A stretch of DNA of 64,000 nt, taken from Burkholderia gladioli. GTDB taxonomy: Bacteria > Pseudomonadota > Gammaproteobacteria > Burkholderiales > Burkholderiaceae. Numbering within the stretch: the stretch's first letter is position 1; every line of letters begins with the position of its first letter. Below the pieces are notes generated by a model. That model had not been told where the DNA came from and did not search any database. It was given only the letters and a program-made list of their open reading frames with translations. Below are positions 8,102-16,446 of this stretch, in pieces. Both the position numbers and the translations under genes were made by a program. The stretch is taken from the NCBI RefSeq assembly GCF_000959725.1, contig NZ_CP009323.1, positions 2,294,001 through 2,358,000 of the forward strand. The letters are read 5' to 3'.

Positions 8102-8572
8102 TCAGGGCTCGGCCGTTGACACGCTTGGTACCGGTCCCCGTTCCAGTGCATCGCGGACCGAGGGCGGAATGCCGGTCGGCCGCAGCGTTTCGCGGTCGAC
8201 CCAGCCGATGCCGGTACGCCCCGACACCAGCAGCAGGTCGCCGAGCCAGGCTTCCTGCACGAAGATCAGCGAGGCGCGCCCGAAACGTTCGATCCGGCTG
8301 ACGATCGTCAACGGATCATCCAGCCGCGCCGGCGCCCGGTAGTCGACCGCCGTGTCGCGCACCACGAACATCGCGCCGGTCTCGGCGGCCAGGCGCCGTT
8401 GGTCGAGGCCGCAGGCCCGCAGCCATTCGGTGCGGGCTCGCTCGAAGAAGCGCAGGTAGTTCGCGTAATACACGATGCCGCCGGCATCGGTGTCCTCGTA
8501 GTACACGCGAACCGGCCAGCGAAACGAGGGCACGGCTTCGGGCGGAGGTTCGGGTTCGGTCATGGCGCGCAT
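8102..8572 (-). CDS. ybgC: Tol-Pal-associated acyl-CoA thioesterase YbgC
   Basis: 156-residue hot-dog-fold thioesterase. The 4-hydroxybenzoyl-CoA thioesterase signature YYEDTDAGGIVYYANYLRFFE is near residues 24-44, with the catalytic Asp in DTDAGG. It hydrolyses acyl-CoA or acyl-ACP and is the usual first gene of tol-pal operons. Same strand as tolQ. Confidence 0.95.
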   Translation of the reverse strand: MRAMTEPEPPPEAVPSFRWPVRVYYEDTDAGGIVYYANYLRFFERARTEWLRACGLDQRRLAAETGAMFVVRDTAVDYRAPARLDDPLTIVSRIERFGRASLIFVQEAWLGDLLLVSGRTGIGWVDRETLRPTGIPPSVRDALERGPVPSVSTAEP

Positions 8573-8622
8573 TCTACCGGAACGTTTCGCGGCGTTTCGT
8601 AACCGAATGTTGCGCGCGCAGC

Positions 8623-8660
8623 GGCCCGCCCGGCGCGGCTGCGCGCGCTCCGGGCGGGCC
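8623..8660 (-). terminator. GC-rich hairpin downstream of the SDR gene
   Basis: Perfect 11-bp inverted repeat (8623-8633 with 8650-8660) that begins 12 bp after the SDR stop codon on the minus strand. There is no T tract, so termination is inferred from position. Confidence 0.45.
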
Positions 8661-8672
8661 TGCCGGCAGCCT

Positions 8673-9419
8673 TCAGCCGCGGTGCACGGCCAGCCCTGCC
8701 GGGGCCTGCGCGACCGGCATCATTTCGACGGTGTTGATGTTGACGTGGGCCGGGCGCGTGGCGATCCAGTAGATCGTGTCGGCGATGTCCTCGGCCGTGA
8801 GCGGCTCGACGTTGGCGTAGACGTTGGCGGCCTTCTCGTCGTCGCCGCGGAAGCGCACGTTGGAGAATTCGGTGCCGCCGCAGAGGCCCGGCTCGATGTC
8901 GGTCACGCGCAGCGGCGTGCCCAGCAGGTCGGTGCGCAGGTTCAGGCTGAATTGTCGGACGAATGCCTTGGTCGCGCCGTATACGTTGCCGCCCGCGTAC
9001 GGGTAGGTGCCGGCGACCGAGCCCAGGTTGAAGATGTGGCCGCGGCCGCGCGCGATCATGCCGGGCAGCAGCGTGTGCGTGACGGTGACCAGGCCCGAGC
9101 AATTGGTGTCGATCATGGTCTGCCACTCGTCGAGGCTGGCCCGCTGCGCCGGCTCGGTACCCAGCGCGAGGCCGGCGTTGTTGACCAGCACGTCGATCTC
9201 GGCGAAGTCCGCCGGCAGGCCCGCGAGCGCGGCCTCGATGGCGCCGCGCTCGCGCACGTCGAGCTCGACGGGCAACAGGGCCTCGCCGAGTTCGGCGGCG
9301 AGGGCGTCGAGCCGGTCCTTGCGGCGCGCGCTGGCGACCACGCGATGGCCGCCCTTGACGAAGGTCCGGGCGATGGCGGCGCCGAATCCCGCGGATGCGC
9401 CGGTGACGAACACGATCAT
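8673..9419 (-). CDS. SDR-family oxidoreductase, YdfG-like 3-hydroxy acid dehydrogenase
   Basis: 248 residues. Cofactor motif TGASAGFG (7-14), NNAG near 84, catalytic Ser in LGSVAGTYPY and YGATK near 149. A basic residue pair after the second strand (SARRKDR) favours NADP. The order of motifs and the NVYGATKAFVRQFSLNLRTD helix match the YdfG/serine-dehydrogenase group, which oxidises L-allo-threonine and 3-hydroxy acids. The start at 9419 is supported by AGGAG 9 bp upstream; the frame runs on to 9494. It is not obviously linked to its neighbours. Confidence 0.88.
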   Translation of the reverse strand: MIVFVTGASAGFGAAIARTFVKGGHRVVASARRKDRLDALAAELGEALLPVELDVRERGAIEAALAGLPADFAEIDVLVNNAGLALGTEPAQRASLDEWQTMIDTNCSGLVTVTHTLLPGMIARGRGHIFNLGSVAGTYPYAGGNVYGATKAFVRQFSLNLRTDLLGTPLRVTDIEPGLCGGTEFSNVRFRGDDEKAANVYANVEPLTAEDIADTIYWIATRPAHVNINTVEMMPVAQAPAGLAVHRG

Positions 9420-9673
9420 TGCTGCTACTCCTGGTCGGTGGGGTGAAACGAAAGGGGGGATCGTTAGCCTACTGACAATGCCGCGTTGCGGCAAGGCGAC
9501 ACGGGCCGTTCCCGGGCACGGCGGCGGCCTGCTTTCCAGGCCCGGATGCGGCGCCGGAGGCAGGCCCGGCGTGGCGTTCGCGGTGATTTCGATCGCGCCC
9601 TTATTGCTCCACAGGGCCGGCCGGCCGGTTGCCTATTCATCGGCCATCCAATAAACTACGGCGCTCATCAGCC
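9420..9673. other. Intergenic, divergent promoter region
   Basis: About 250 bp between the SDR start and the riboswitch. It should contain the SDR promoter and the glyA promoter. No gene or clear box is visible. Confidence 0.5.
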
Positions 9674-9765
9674 CCTGCGTGACTGGCGATAGAACCCTCG
9701 GGTTCAAGGTGGAGCACCCCACCGTGAAGCGCAGGGCGTCGTTTTTGCCGTTCGCCTGGGCAGCC
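9674..9765 (+). promoter_or_regulatory. ZTP (pfl) riboswitch upstream of glyA
   Basis: Both hallmark blocks of the pfl/ZTP RNA are present: TGACTGGCGA in the first subdomain (9680-9689) and CGCCTGGGCA before the pseudoknot end (9753-9762). The first subdomain closes with CTGCG/CGCAG and contains two small hairpins (GAACC-CTCG-GGTTC and GGTGG-CCACC). The RNA senses ZMP/ZTP, which build up when 10-formyl-tetrahydrofolate is short, and turns on one-carbon genes. glyA, the next gene, starts about 140 nt downstream and fits this. The class is recognised from conserved blocks, not from a covariance search. Confidence 0.9.
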
Positions 9766-9908
9766 GTTGTGCGCCGTTGCGTACATTGCCGGTGGCTGTC
9801 CGCCTTGCGTAACCGGATCCTTCCGTCGCGCCGGGCTGGCCGTCCGCCAGCAGCGCGCAATGTACTCGGCCCGCCCCGGTTAACCTGTACACACTTGACG
9901 GAAACCGT

Positions 9909-11156
9909 ATGTTTGACAGAGCCCAAAGCACCATCGCGAACGTCGATCCCGACCTCTGGCAGGCGATCCAGCAGGAAAACCAGCGCCAGGAAGATCACAT
10001 CGAGCTGATCGCTTCCGAGAACTACACGAGCCCGGCCGTGATGGCCGCGCAGGGCTCGCAACTGACCAACAAGTACGCCGAGGGCTACCCCGGCAAGCGC
10101 TACTACGGCGGCTGCGAATACGTCGACGTGGTCGAGCAGCTGGCGATCGATCGCGTCAAGGCGCTGTTCGGCGCCGAGGCCGCGAACGTGCAGCCGAACT
10201 CGGGTTCGCAGGCCAACCAGGGCGTGTTCTTCGCGATGCTCAAGCCGGGCGACACCATCATGGGCATGAGCCTGGCGCATGGCGGCCACCTCACGCACGG
10301 CTCGCCGGTGAACATGTCGGGCAAGTGGTTCAACGTCGTGAGCTACGGCCTGAACGAAGGCGAGGACATCGACTACGAAGCGGCCGAGAAGCTGGCGCAG
10401 GAGCACAAGCCGAAGATGATCGTGGCGGGCGCCTCGGCGTTCGCGCTGAAGATCGACTTCGAGCGCCTGGCGAAGATCGCCAAGGCGGTGGGCGCCTACC
10501 TGATGGTGGACATGGCGCACTACGCGGGGCTGATCGCGGCGGGCGTGTACCCGAACCCGGTGCCGCACGCGGACTTCGTGACGACCACCACGCACAAGAG
10601 CCTGCGCGGCCCGCGCGGCGGCGTGATCCTGATGAAGTCCGAGTACGAGAAGCCGATCAACTCGGCGATCTTCCCGGGGATCCAGGGCGGCCCGCTGATG
10701 CACGTGATCGCGGCCAAGGCGGTGGCGTTCAAGGAAGCGGCCTCGCCGGAGTTCAAGACCTACCAGCAGCAGGTGGTGGAGAACGCGCGGGTGCTGGCGG
10801 AGACGCTGGTCAAGCGCGGTCTGCGCATCGTGTCGGGGCGCACGGAAAGCCACGTGATGCTGGTGGACCTGCAGGCCAAGAAGATCACGGGCAAGGCGGC
10901 GGAAGCGGCGCTGGGCGCGGCGCACATCACGGTGAACAAGAACGCGATCCCGAACGATCCGGAAAAGCCGTTCGTGACCTCGGGCATTCGCCTGGGTTCG
11001 CCGGCGATGACCACGCGCGGCTTTGGCGCGAAGGAAGCCGAGATCGTCGGCAACCTGATCGCCGACGTGCTGGATGCGCCGGAAGACGCGGCCACCATCG
11101 AGCGCGTGCGCGGCCAGGTGGCCGAGCTGACGAAGCGCTTCCCGGTCTATCGCTGA
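9909..11156 (+). CDS. glyA: Serine hydroxymethyltransferase
   Basis: 415 residues, the usual bacterial length. Converts serine and tetrahydrofolate to glycine and 5,10-methylene-THF using PLP. The PLP lysine is K230 in the [13 protein letters not shown] block; [12 protein letters not shown] (near 35) and [13 protein letters not shown] (near 55) are family signatures. It is preceded by a ZTP riboswitch and followed after 6 bp by nrdR, so the pair is probably one transcript. Confidence 0.98.
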   Translation: MFDRAQSTIANVDPDLWQAIQQENQRQEDHIELIASENYTSPAVMAAQGSQLTNKYAEGYPGKRYYGGCEYVDVVEQLAIDRVKALFGAEAANVQPNSGSQANQGVFFAMLKPGDTIMGMSLAHGGHLTHGSPVNMSGKWFNVVSYGLNEGEDIDYEAAEKLAQEHKPKMIVAGASAFALKIDFERLAKIAKAVGAYLMVDMAHYAGLIAAGVYPNPVPHADFVTTTTHKSLRGPRGGVILMKSEYEKPINSAIFPGIQGGPLMHVIAAKAVAFKEAASPEFKTYQQQVVENARVLAETLVKRGLRIVSGRTESHVMLVDLQAKKITGKAAEAALGAAHITVNKNAIPNDPEKPFVTSGIRLGSPAMTTRGFGAKEAEIVGNLIADVLDAPEDAATIERVRGQVAELTKRFPVYR

Positions 11157-11162
11157 TCGACC

Positions 11163-11642
11163 ATGCGCTGCCCGTTCTGCCGGCATGACGACACGCAGGT
11201 AGTGGATTCCCGCGTGTCCGAGGACGGCGCCGCGATTCGTCGGCGCCGCCGCTGCTCGGCCTGCGACAAGCGTTTCACGACGTACGAGCGGGTCGAGCTG
11301 GCCTTGCCGGCGGTGGTCAAGAAGGATGGCAGCCGCACCGAATTCGACCGTCGCAAGATCGTCGCGAGCATGCAACTGGCGCTGCGCAAGCGGCCCGTTG
11401 CAGCGGACGCGATCGACGCGGCGGTCGCTCGCATCGAGTACCAGTTGCTCGCCACCGGCGAGCGCGAGGTGCGCAGCGAAAAGCTCGGCGAGCTCGTGAT
11501 GAACGAGTTGCGCGAGCTCGATACCATCGCCTATGTGCGCTTCGCCTCGGTTTACCGGCGCTTCGAGGATGTTTCCGAATTCGCCGATGTGATCGAGGAA
11601 TTTCGCCGCGCCGTTCCCCCGAAGCCGGTCCGCAAACGCTGA
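11163..11642 (+). CDS. nrdR: Transcriptional repressor NrdR
   Basis: 159 residues. An N-terminal zinc ribbon (C3, C6, C31, C34) with the basic RRRRR loop is followed by an ATP-cone domain (about 49-139). NrdR represses ribonucleotide reductase genes when dATP is high. It lies 6 bp after glyA, an arrangement common in beta-proteobacteria that joins folate/one-carbon supply with nucleotide control. Confidence 0.97.
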   Translation: MRCPFCRHDDTQVVDSRVSEDGAAIRRRRRCSACDKRFTTYERVELALPAVVKKDGSRTEFDRRKIVASMQLALRKRPVAADAIDAAVARIEYQLLATGEREVRSEKLGELVMNELRELDTIAYVRFASVYRRFEDVSEFADVIEEFRRAVPPKPVRKR

Positions 11643-11727
11643 TCCCACGCTTTCCCGCTTCATTCCCGACCTCCTGAACTCCTGAACTCGATTCCGTCGT
11701 GACGATTGTCACCGGCGGTGTCGACGC

Positions 11728-11756
11728 GCGCCATTCGGCCGTTCGGCCAATGGCGC
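11728..11756. repeat. Hairpin between nrdR and the minor-pilin operon
   Basis: Arms GCGCCATTCGGCC and GGCCAATGGCGC pair with a one-base bulge around a very short loop. It could end the glyA-nrdR transcript or lie in the 5' region of the pilin operon. No T tract. Confidence 0.4.
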
Positions 11757-11811
11757 ACTCGCGTTCGTCTCGCTACAGTCCTCGCATCACGGTGATGCAC
11801 GGGAGCAGACG

Positions 11812-12366
11812 ATGGGCAGGGCACAAGGAATGGCGGGCGTCACGCTGATCGAATCGATGGTGGCGGTCGCGCTGATCGCGATCGTGGCCGCCTATGCCGT
11901 GCCGTCGTTCGTGGCCTGGCGGCAGCGCGATCGTGTCGAGGCGCGGGCCGCGTCGATGCTGGCGGCACTGGCCGCCGCGCGCATCGAGGCGCTCACGCGC
12001 GGCGTGCGCGTGGTGCTGTGCCGGGGCGACGGCGAGCCGCCCTGCGACACGGCCGGCAGCGCGTGCGGGCAAGCAGGCGACGGGGCCTGGTCGTGCGGAT
12101 GGTCGGTGATGGCATTCGATGCTTCCAGCGGCGGCACGCTGCTGCGCCGGATTCCCGCCGATCGGGACGTGCGTGTCGATGGCGCGGTGGCCGACGTGGT
12201 ATTCACGCCGCCGGTCGGGCAGGTGATGGGCGGATTCCGGCGCTTCGAATTTTCGCCGCGCGCGGCGATGGCCGATGTCGAGGCCAGGCGTTTCTCGCGG
12301 TGCATCCGGATCGCCGCCGGTGGTCGAGCGCGCATGTCCGCCGGGCCTTGCGGAGCGCAACCATGA
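11812..12366 (+). CDS. fimT: GspH/FimT-type minor pseudopilin
   Basis: 184 residues. Short positive leader, then the type IV prepilin site MAG-VTLIE (cleavage after Gly9, Glu at +5), a hydrophobic helix (about 10-30) and a GspH/FimT globular domain with several Cys (around residues 65-95) that can form disulfides. First gene of the minor-pilin operon. It overlaps pilV by 4 nt. Minor pilins prime pilus assembly in the inner membrane. Confidence 0.9.
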   Translation: MGRAQGMAGVTLIESMVAVALIAIVAAYAVPSFVAWRQRDRVEARAASMLAALAAARIEALTRGVRVVLCRGDGEPPCDTAGSACGQAGDGAWSCGWSVMAFDASSGGTLLRRIPADRDVRVDGAVADVVFTPPVGQVMGGFRRFEFSPRAAMADVEARRFSRCIRIAAGGRARMSAGPCGAQP

Positions 12367-12770
12367 GGCGTGCCCGTGCCAGCACCGGCAGCTCCCTGCT
12401 CGAGGTCACGATCGCTCTGTTGTTGCTTGCGAGCGCAACCATCGCCGTGCTCGGTGCGCAACTTGCCATGCGTGCCGCCGCGGCGGATTCCGCCGCGCGT
12501 GCCACGGCGCTCGGCTTCGTGGATTCATGGGCGGAACTGGCCGGTGCCGGTGGCACGACGATGGTCGATTGGGAACGGGCCTCGACCGTGCTGGTCGATC
12601 CGCGTTTCAAGCAGACCACGCGCGATGGCCTGGCACACGTCGAGCTGCGCTGGTCGCGCGGCTCGACGGCATCGCCGCAGGACGCCACGTGTGAGCCGGC
12701 TGTCTCCACGGCGGTCCGCGCACCGCGAACTTGCGTCTCGCTGGCGTTCTCCGGAGGAGGCGAGCGATGA
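12363..12770 (+). CDS. pilV: Type IV pilus minor pilin PilV-like
   Basis: 135 residues. A short leader ends STG-SSLLEVTIALLLL (Gly at -1, Glu at +5), then a hydrophobic helix. The rest is a short globular region ending in two Cys. At 135 residues it is at the short end for PilV. The start overlaps the fimT stop (ATGA), and its own stop overlaps the pilW start. Assigned mainly from position and the prepilin motif. Confidence 0.82.
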   Translation: MRRARASTGSSLLEVTIALLLLASATIAVLGAQLAMRAAAADSAARATALGFVDSWAELAGAGGTTMVDWERASTVLVDPRFKQTTRDGLAHVELRWSRGSTASPQDATCEPAVSTAVRAPRTCVSLAFSGGGER

Positions 12771-13567
12771 GCCGACGGCGGCGCTGCCGCGCCCACACGC
12801 TGGTCGAGGCACTGGTGGCGCTGGTGCTGGCCGCGCTGGTGATGACGACGGCGCTGTCCTTGTACCGGACCCAGCGCGCGGCACATGTCAGCTCGATCGA
12901 GGCCGTGCGGGCGCGCGATGCCGCTGCCACGGCGCTGACGCTGATCGCCCGATCGGTGCGCATGGCGGGATTCAGTCCGCTCGACGCCAGCGGCGGCGTG
13001 CCGTTCGCGCCATTGTTCGGTTGCAGCGCCGGCCGTCCATCCGGCGAAGCGCTGCGGCCGGGCTGTGCCGGGGCCGGCGCGAGTTCCGACGGCCTGCTGG
13101 TGCGCTACGTCGGCGACACGATCTCGACCTGGCCGACCAGCGGCGGGCTCGTCACCGATTGTCTGGGACAGGGCGTTGGCGACGGCGACGCGGCGCCGCT
13201 GGTGGTCGATCGCTACTTCGTGCGGGCCAGCAGCGTGACCGGCGAGCCCGAGTTGTATTGCGAAGGCAGCGGCCACAGCGGCACGGCCCAGCCGCTCGTC
13301 GAAGGTGTCGAGCGCTTGCGTGTGCGTTACCGCCTGCGTGGCCGCGCGGCATGGGACGAGGCCTCGTCCCTGGTCGACGACGCGTGGCAGCGGGTGCAGG
13401 CCGTCGAGGTCTGCGTGCAGGCGCGCGGCGCGGCTGGTTCGAGGATGCGCCGTTACACCGATTGCGATGGCCGCAGCCAGCCGGTACACGACGGCCGCGC
13501 GCGCTGGATCTCGCGCCGCTGGCTGGCGGTGCGCAATGCGGCTTTCATGGACGGAGGCGGCGGATGA
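12767..13567 (+). CDS. pilW: Type IV pilus minor pilin PilW-like
   Basis: 266 residues, typical for PilW. GGAGGAGG lies 7 bp before the start. The prepilin site is unusual: RCRA-HTLVEALVAL, with Ala instead of Gly at -1 and His instead of Phe at +1; Glu at +5 is kept. Helix about 12-34. The ARSVRMAGF stretch near 62 is a PilW signature. Third gene in the operon. Confidence 0.87.
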   Translation: MSRRRRCRAHTLVEALVALVLAALVMTTALSLYRTQRAAHVSSIEAVRARDAAATALTLIARSVRMAGFSPLDASGGVPFAPLFGCSAGRPSGEALRPGCAGAGASSDGLLVRYVGDTISTWPTSGGLVTDCLGQGVGDGDAAPLVVDRYFVRASSVTGEPELYCEGSGHSGTAQPLVEGVERLRVRYRLRGRAAWDEASSLVDDAWQRVQAVEVCVQARGAAGSRMRRYTDCDGRSQPVHDGRARWISRRWLAVRNAAFMDGGGG

Positions 13568-14178
13568 CGACATACACATGCGCCGCGCATTCGAGTCCCG
13601 GTCGCTTCGTCGTGAAGCTCCGGAAGGGGCGCGCCGGCGTGCGGCGCGAATGCGTGTCCGGGGCGGCGCTGCCCGGCGTGCTGGTGCTTATCTCGGCCCT
13701 GCTGGTGGCCAGCGCGGCGGGGTTCGAGGTGTCGATGTCGGAAGCGCGTTCGGTGGCGGCATTCGCATCGCGCAGCATCGCGTTCCATGCGGCCGAGGCC
13801 GCGCTCGCCGTCTGCGAGCGCAGTCTCGCGGAGCGCGTCGCGTTTGCCGCCGAGCCGACGCGGGCCTCGCTGTCGGCGTCCAGCGGCGAGGTTCTCGCGG
13901 TGGCGGGCGAGCCGGAAGGCTGGCGCCAGCGAGGCGCCCTCGAAGGGCCGGCCGCCTTGCATCCGTTCGCGTATTGGCAGGGCGCCGCGGCCGCGCCATC
14001 CTGCCTGATCGAGCGCTGGCCGATCGCGTCGCGGCCGCGCTGGCAGGCCTATCTGCTGACCGCGCGCGGCACCGGCAGCACGCGGGCCACCACGGTCTGG
14101 CTGCAGTTGCAGCTCGCCTTCGAGGACGGACGCCAGGTGGCGCGCCGCTGGCGGCGTGTCGCGGCGGCGCCTTGGTGA
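13564..14178 (+). CDS. pilX: Type IV pilus minor pilin PilX-like
   Basis: 204 residues. A long basic leader (about 1-33) is followed by SGAALPGVLVLISALLVASAAGF, a membrane helix with Gly at -1 but no Glu at +5, as seen in PilX/GspK-type tip pilins. The FHAAEAALAVCE helix near 74-86 is the PilX-family signature. It overlaps pilW by 4 nt. Confidence 0.85.
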   Translation: MTTYTCAAHSSPGRFVVKLRKGRAGVRRECVSGAALPGVLVLISALLVASAAGFEVSMSEARSVAAFASRSIAFHAAEAALAVCERSLAERVAFAAEPTRASLSASSGEVLAVAGEPEGWRQRGALEGPAALHPFAYWQGAAAAPSCLIERWPIASRPRWQAYLLTARGTGSTRATTVWLQLQLAFEDGRQVARRWRRVAAAPW

Positions 14179-14195
14179 GCGGGGACGAGGTGACG

Positions 14196-14672
14196 ATGCA
14201 AGCTCCAAAGCACCCGGTATCTCGTCCGGGGACGATCGAGCGCCCGTTGCGCAGGCGCGGCTTCACCTTGATCGAATTGATGATCGCGCTGGCCGTGGCG
14301 GCCCTGATCGCGGCGTTCGCGGTGCCTTCGTACCGGCGCCAGATCGATCGCGGCCATCGTCTCGGCGCGGTCACGGCGCTGTATCGCGTCGCGCAGGATT
14401 TCGCCGAGCGCGATGGCTTCGAAACGACAGGGCAGGGGAAAGGGATGGAGCTCGGCATGGTGCCGGAGCAGGGGCCGCCCGTCTATCGGCTCTCGGCGGA
14501 GCCGGCACCAGCCGGCGGCTACTGGCTGAGCGCGACACCGGTGCCGAACGGGCCGATGCGCGACGATTCCTGCGGCACCTATCTGCTGCGTGCCGATGGC
14601 CTGCGCGGTAACCGCCCGCCGGGAGCGAGCGGCCCGGGCGTGCCGCGCCCCGAGTGCTGGACGATGCGCTGA
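14196..14672 (+). CDS. pilE: Type IV pilin-like protein PilE
   Basis: 158 residues. A 22-residue leader ends RRRG-FTLIELMIALAVAALIAAFAVPSY, the best prepilin site in the operon. The globular part has a C-terminal Cys pair (DSCGTY and PECW), the disulfide loop common in PilE/PilA minor subunits. Last gene of the operon, 17 bp after pilX. Confidence 0.87.
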   Translation: MQAPKHPVSRPGTIERPLRRRGFTLIELMIALAVAALIAAFAVPSYRRQIDRGHRLGAVTALYRVAQDFAERDGFETTGQGKGMELGMVPEQGPPVYRLSAEPAPAGGYWLSATPVPNGPMRDDSCGTYLLRADGLRGNRPPGASGPGVPRPECWTMR

Positions 14673-14781
14673 CGCGGTTGCGCGCGACAGGCGGGGACAA
14701 TGAGGCGATGAGGCGAACGCGGCCGAAACCGGCTAAGCGCGCGAGGTATCCCGCAGCCGGCGCGTGCCGGCCGCCAGCGCG

Positions 14782-15273
14782 CTAGTCCTGCTTCCCGACG
14801 GCGGCTTTGGCGCCGGTCGTCGCGCCGTCCACCCTGATCGCCTCGGCGGCAGCCTTCTCGCGCTGGGCGCCCTTCCAGATCTGGTAGGCCTCCCAGATCG
14901 CGAAGCCGATCGACCCCCACTTGATGGCGGGGCCGGCGCCGCGCGTGACGAGCGAGCGCACCGGCTTGGCGAGCACGGCCGAGGCGAGCGAGCTGACGAG
15001 CGGATACTGGCTGACCAGCGAGCCGAGGCTGGCATTGAGCCCTTTCGCCGACTTGCTGAGCGAGCCGCCCGAGAAACCGGGCATCAGCAGCTTCAGCCAG
15101 CGGAAGTGGGTCAGGGCTTCGCGCAGTTCGCCGCCGGCCTGGGCGAGTTCGAGGCGCTCGACGTCCGAGCGCAGGATCAGCAGTTCCTTGCGCAGCGCGC
15201 GGTACTGCGTGGCGCTGAGCTTGCGCCGCGAACGCGGCTGGCGGAACAGGTCGTCCGATGCGGGTTGGTTCAT
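14782..15273 (-). CDS. YqjK-like/DUF3318-type hypothetical protein
   Basis: 163 residues, not recognised with confidence. The N-terminus is basic and helical (RKLSATQYRALRKELLILRSDVERLEL), the middle has weakly hydrophobic segments, and the C-terminus (about 118-150) has a membrane-like IKWGSIGFAIWEAYQIW stretch. It is the third gene after a DUF883 and a YqjE-type gene, the place of YqjK in other proteobacteria, and may be the DUF3318 family. Probably inner-membrane associated. Confidence 0.6.
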   Translation of the reverse strand: MNQPASDDLFRQPRSRRKLSATQYRALRKELLILRSDVERLELAQAGGELREALTHFRWLKLLMPGFSGGSLSKSAKGLNASLGSLVSQYPLVSSLASAVLAKPVRSLVTRGAGPAIKWGSIGFAIWEAYQIWKGAQREKAAAEAIRVDGATTGAKAAVGKQD

Positions 15274-15317
15274 GGCGCGTGGGCGTGAAAGGTACGGCGG
15301 GTTACGGGACCCGGGGT

Positions 15318-15707
15318 TCAGGGCTTGCCGCGAAACAGTTCGCGGTCCTTTTCGAGCTCGTGCAGGGTGGCCTCGAAGACGCTCGGCGCCTCGCGCAGGC
15401 CGGCGCGGGCCTTCAGGCCGCAGCCGAGCGCGCCGATCGCGTAGACCGCCGTGATCGCGGCCAGCGACTGCCAGCGGTAGCTGTCCCAGAAGGCGATCGC
15501 GACCAGCACGGTCAGGCTGATCAAGGCCATGGTGGCCAGCATCATCGCGGCGAGCCCGAGGAACAGCACGCCGATCAGGCGTTCCTTCTCCTCGGCGAGT
15601 TCGATCCCGAGCAGCTCCAGCCGGGTTTGCAGCAGCGCGAATACGGAACCGAGCAGGCGGCGCAGGGGGCCGTGTGCGGGATGAGGCGGTGGCGTATTGG
15701 TTGTCAT
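15318..15707 (-). CDS. Phage-holin-like membrane protein, YqjE family
   Basis: 129 residues. Two adjacent membrane helices (about 50-72, LFLGLAAMMLATMALISLTVLVAI, and 82-104) follow an amphipathic start (LLGSVFALLQTRLELLGIELAEE). This is the YqjE/DUF1469 layout, annotated 'phage holin family' though it is chromosomal. It lies between the DUF883 gene and the YqjK-like gene, same strand. YqjD-YqjE proteins are linked to stationary-phase ribosome and membrane association. Confidence 0.85.
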   Translation of the reverse strand: MTTNTPPPHPAHGPLRRLLGSVFALLQTRLELLGIELAEEKERLIGVLFLGLAAMMLATMALISLTVLVAIAFWDSYRWQSLAAITAVYAIGALGCGLKARAGLREAPSVFEATLHELEKDRELFRGKP

Positions 15708-15816
15708 GTTTGGAGCGCTTGCGCGTGCAGGAGGTGACCGGAGCCGGCCGGCGCGGTGCGCCGGCGGGCCCGGCGGCGGGACGCGGCGCCCCTCGCGGGC
15801 GCCGCGGGGGCGACGC

Positions 15817-16119
15817 TTACTTGCGGTTGATCAGCAGGCCGATCAGCACGCCCACGCCGGCGGCGACGCCGATCGAGGTCCACGGATGCTCGTGGACATA
15901 GTCGTCGGTCGCGCGTACCGCCTTCTTGCCCTTCTCGACGACCACCACCTGGACGTCGGCCGCCTTTTCCTTCGCCTGCTTCAGGCGCGAGAGCGCCTTC
16001 TCGCGAAGCTCCGACGCACGGTCACCGGTGGTGGCCGCCGCTTGTTTCAGCAGGTCTTCCGCATCCGCGAGAACGGTTTTGATATCCGACATCAGTTTCT
16101 CCTTGTTGACTTCCGACAT
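15817..16119 (-). CDS. DUF883 family protein (ElaB/YqjD-like)
   Basis: 100 residues. A long amphipathic helix (about 8-60, LMSDIKTVLADAEDLLKQAA) ends in a C-terminal membrane anchor with the DUF883 signature DDYVHEHPWTSIGVAAGVGVLIGLLI. These proteins are tail-anchored; the E. coli relatives bind ribosomes in stationary phase. The start at 16119 is chosen for GGGAG 6 bp upstream; the frame runs on to 16293. First gene of the trio. Confidence 0.9.
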   Translation of the reverse strand: MSEVNKEKLMSDIKTVLADAEDLLKQAAATTGDRASELREKALSRLKQAKEKAADVQVVVVEKGKKAVRATDDYVHEHPWTSIGVAAGVGVLIGLLINRK

Positions 16120-16446
16120 TGCAACTCCCTTTGTGCAGAGGTACCGCGTAGCCGACATCCTAGCGAAACCCGTGCCCGCTGGCGAGCGGAGCGCCGGATC
16201 CGGCCCGGGCCTGCCGGACGGCATGCCGGGCCATGGTAAACGACTTGGCGATTGTAAGGAGGGAGTGAATCGCCGACGAAAAAGTTTCCCCAAACTTTCA
16301 AGCGGCAGGGAAAAAATGACAATTTCTCATGACGATCTGACGGAATAATCGTTGTCCCGACAGCCGCTTGTCGTAAGCTTGAGGTTTGGCCGCGTGCGTG
16401 CCGTGCGCGGTGCCCACCACCGGTTCATCCATCCAGGAGGAGCAAC
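16120..16446. other. Intergenic, divergent promoters
   Basis: About 330 bp between the DUF883 gene and the peroxiredoxin. The right end is AT-richer (16300-16360) and probably holds the peroxiredoxin promoter; AGGAGGAG at 16434-16441 is its ribosome site. No gene seen. Confidence 0.5.

Noticed and set aside
10430..10990. Slight change of codon style inside glyA, suggesting gene conversion with a second glyA
   Set aside because: The reading frame and motifs are intact and I cannot quantify the codon shift by eye; not enough to claim.
9633..11663. 676-codon minus-strand frame opposite glyA-nrdR
   Set aside because: It is the reverse of the glyA/nrdR codon pattern; composition is His/Arg/Val-rich and not protein-like.
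15318..15707. Holin-like gene as sign of a prophage
   Set aside because: It is the chromosomal YqjE-type protein within the DUF883 trio; no phage structural or integrase genes are near.
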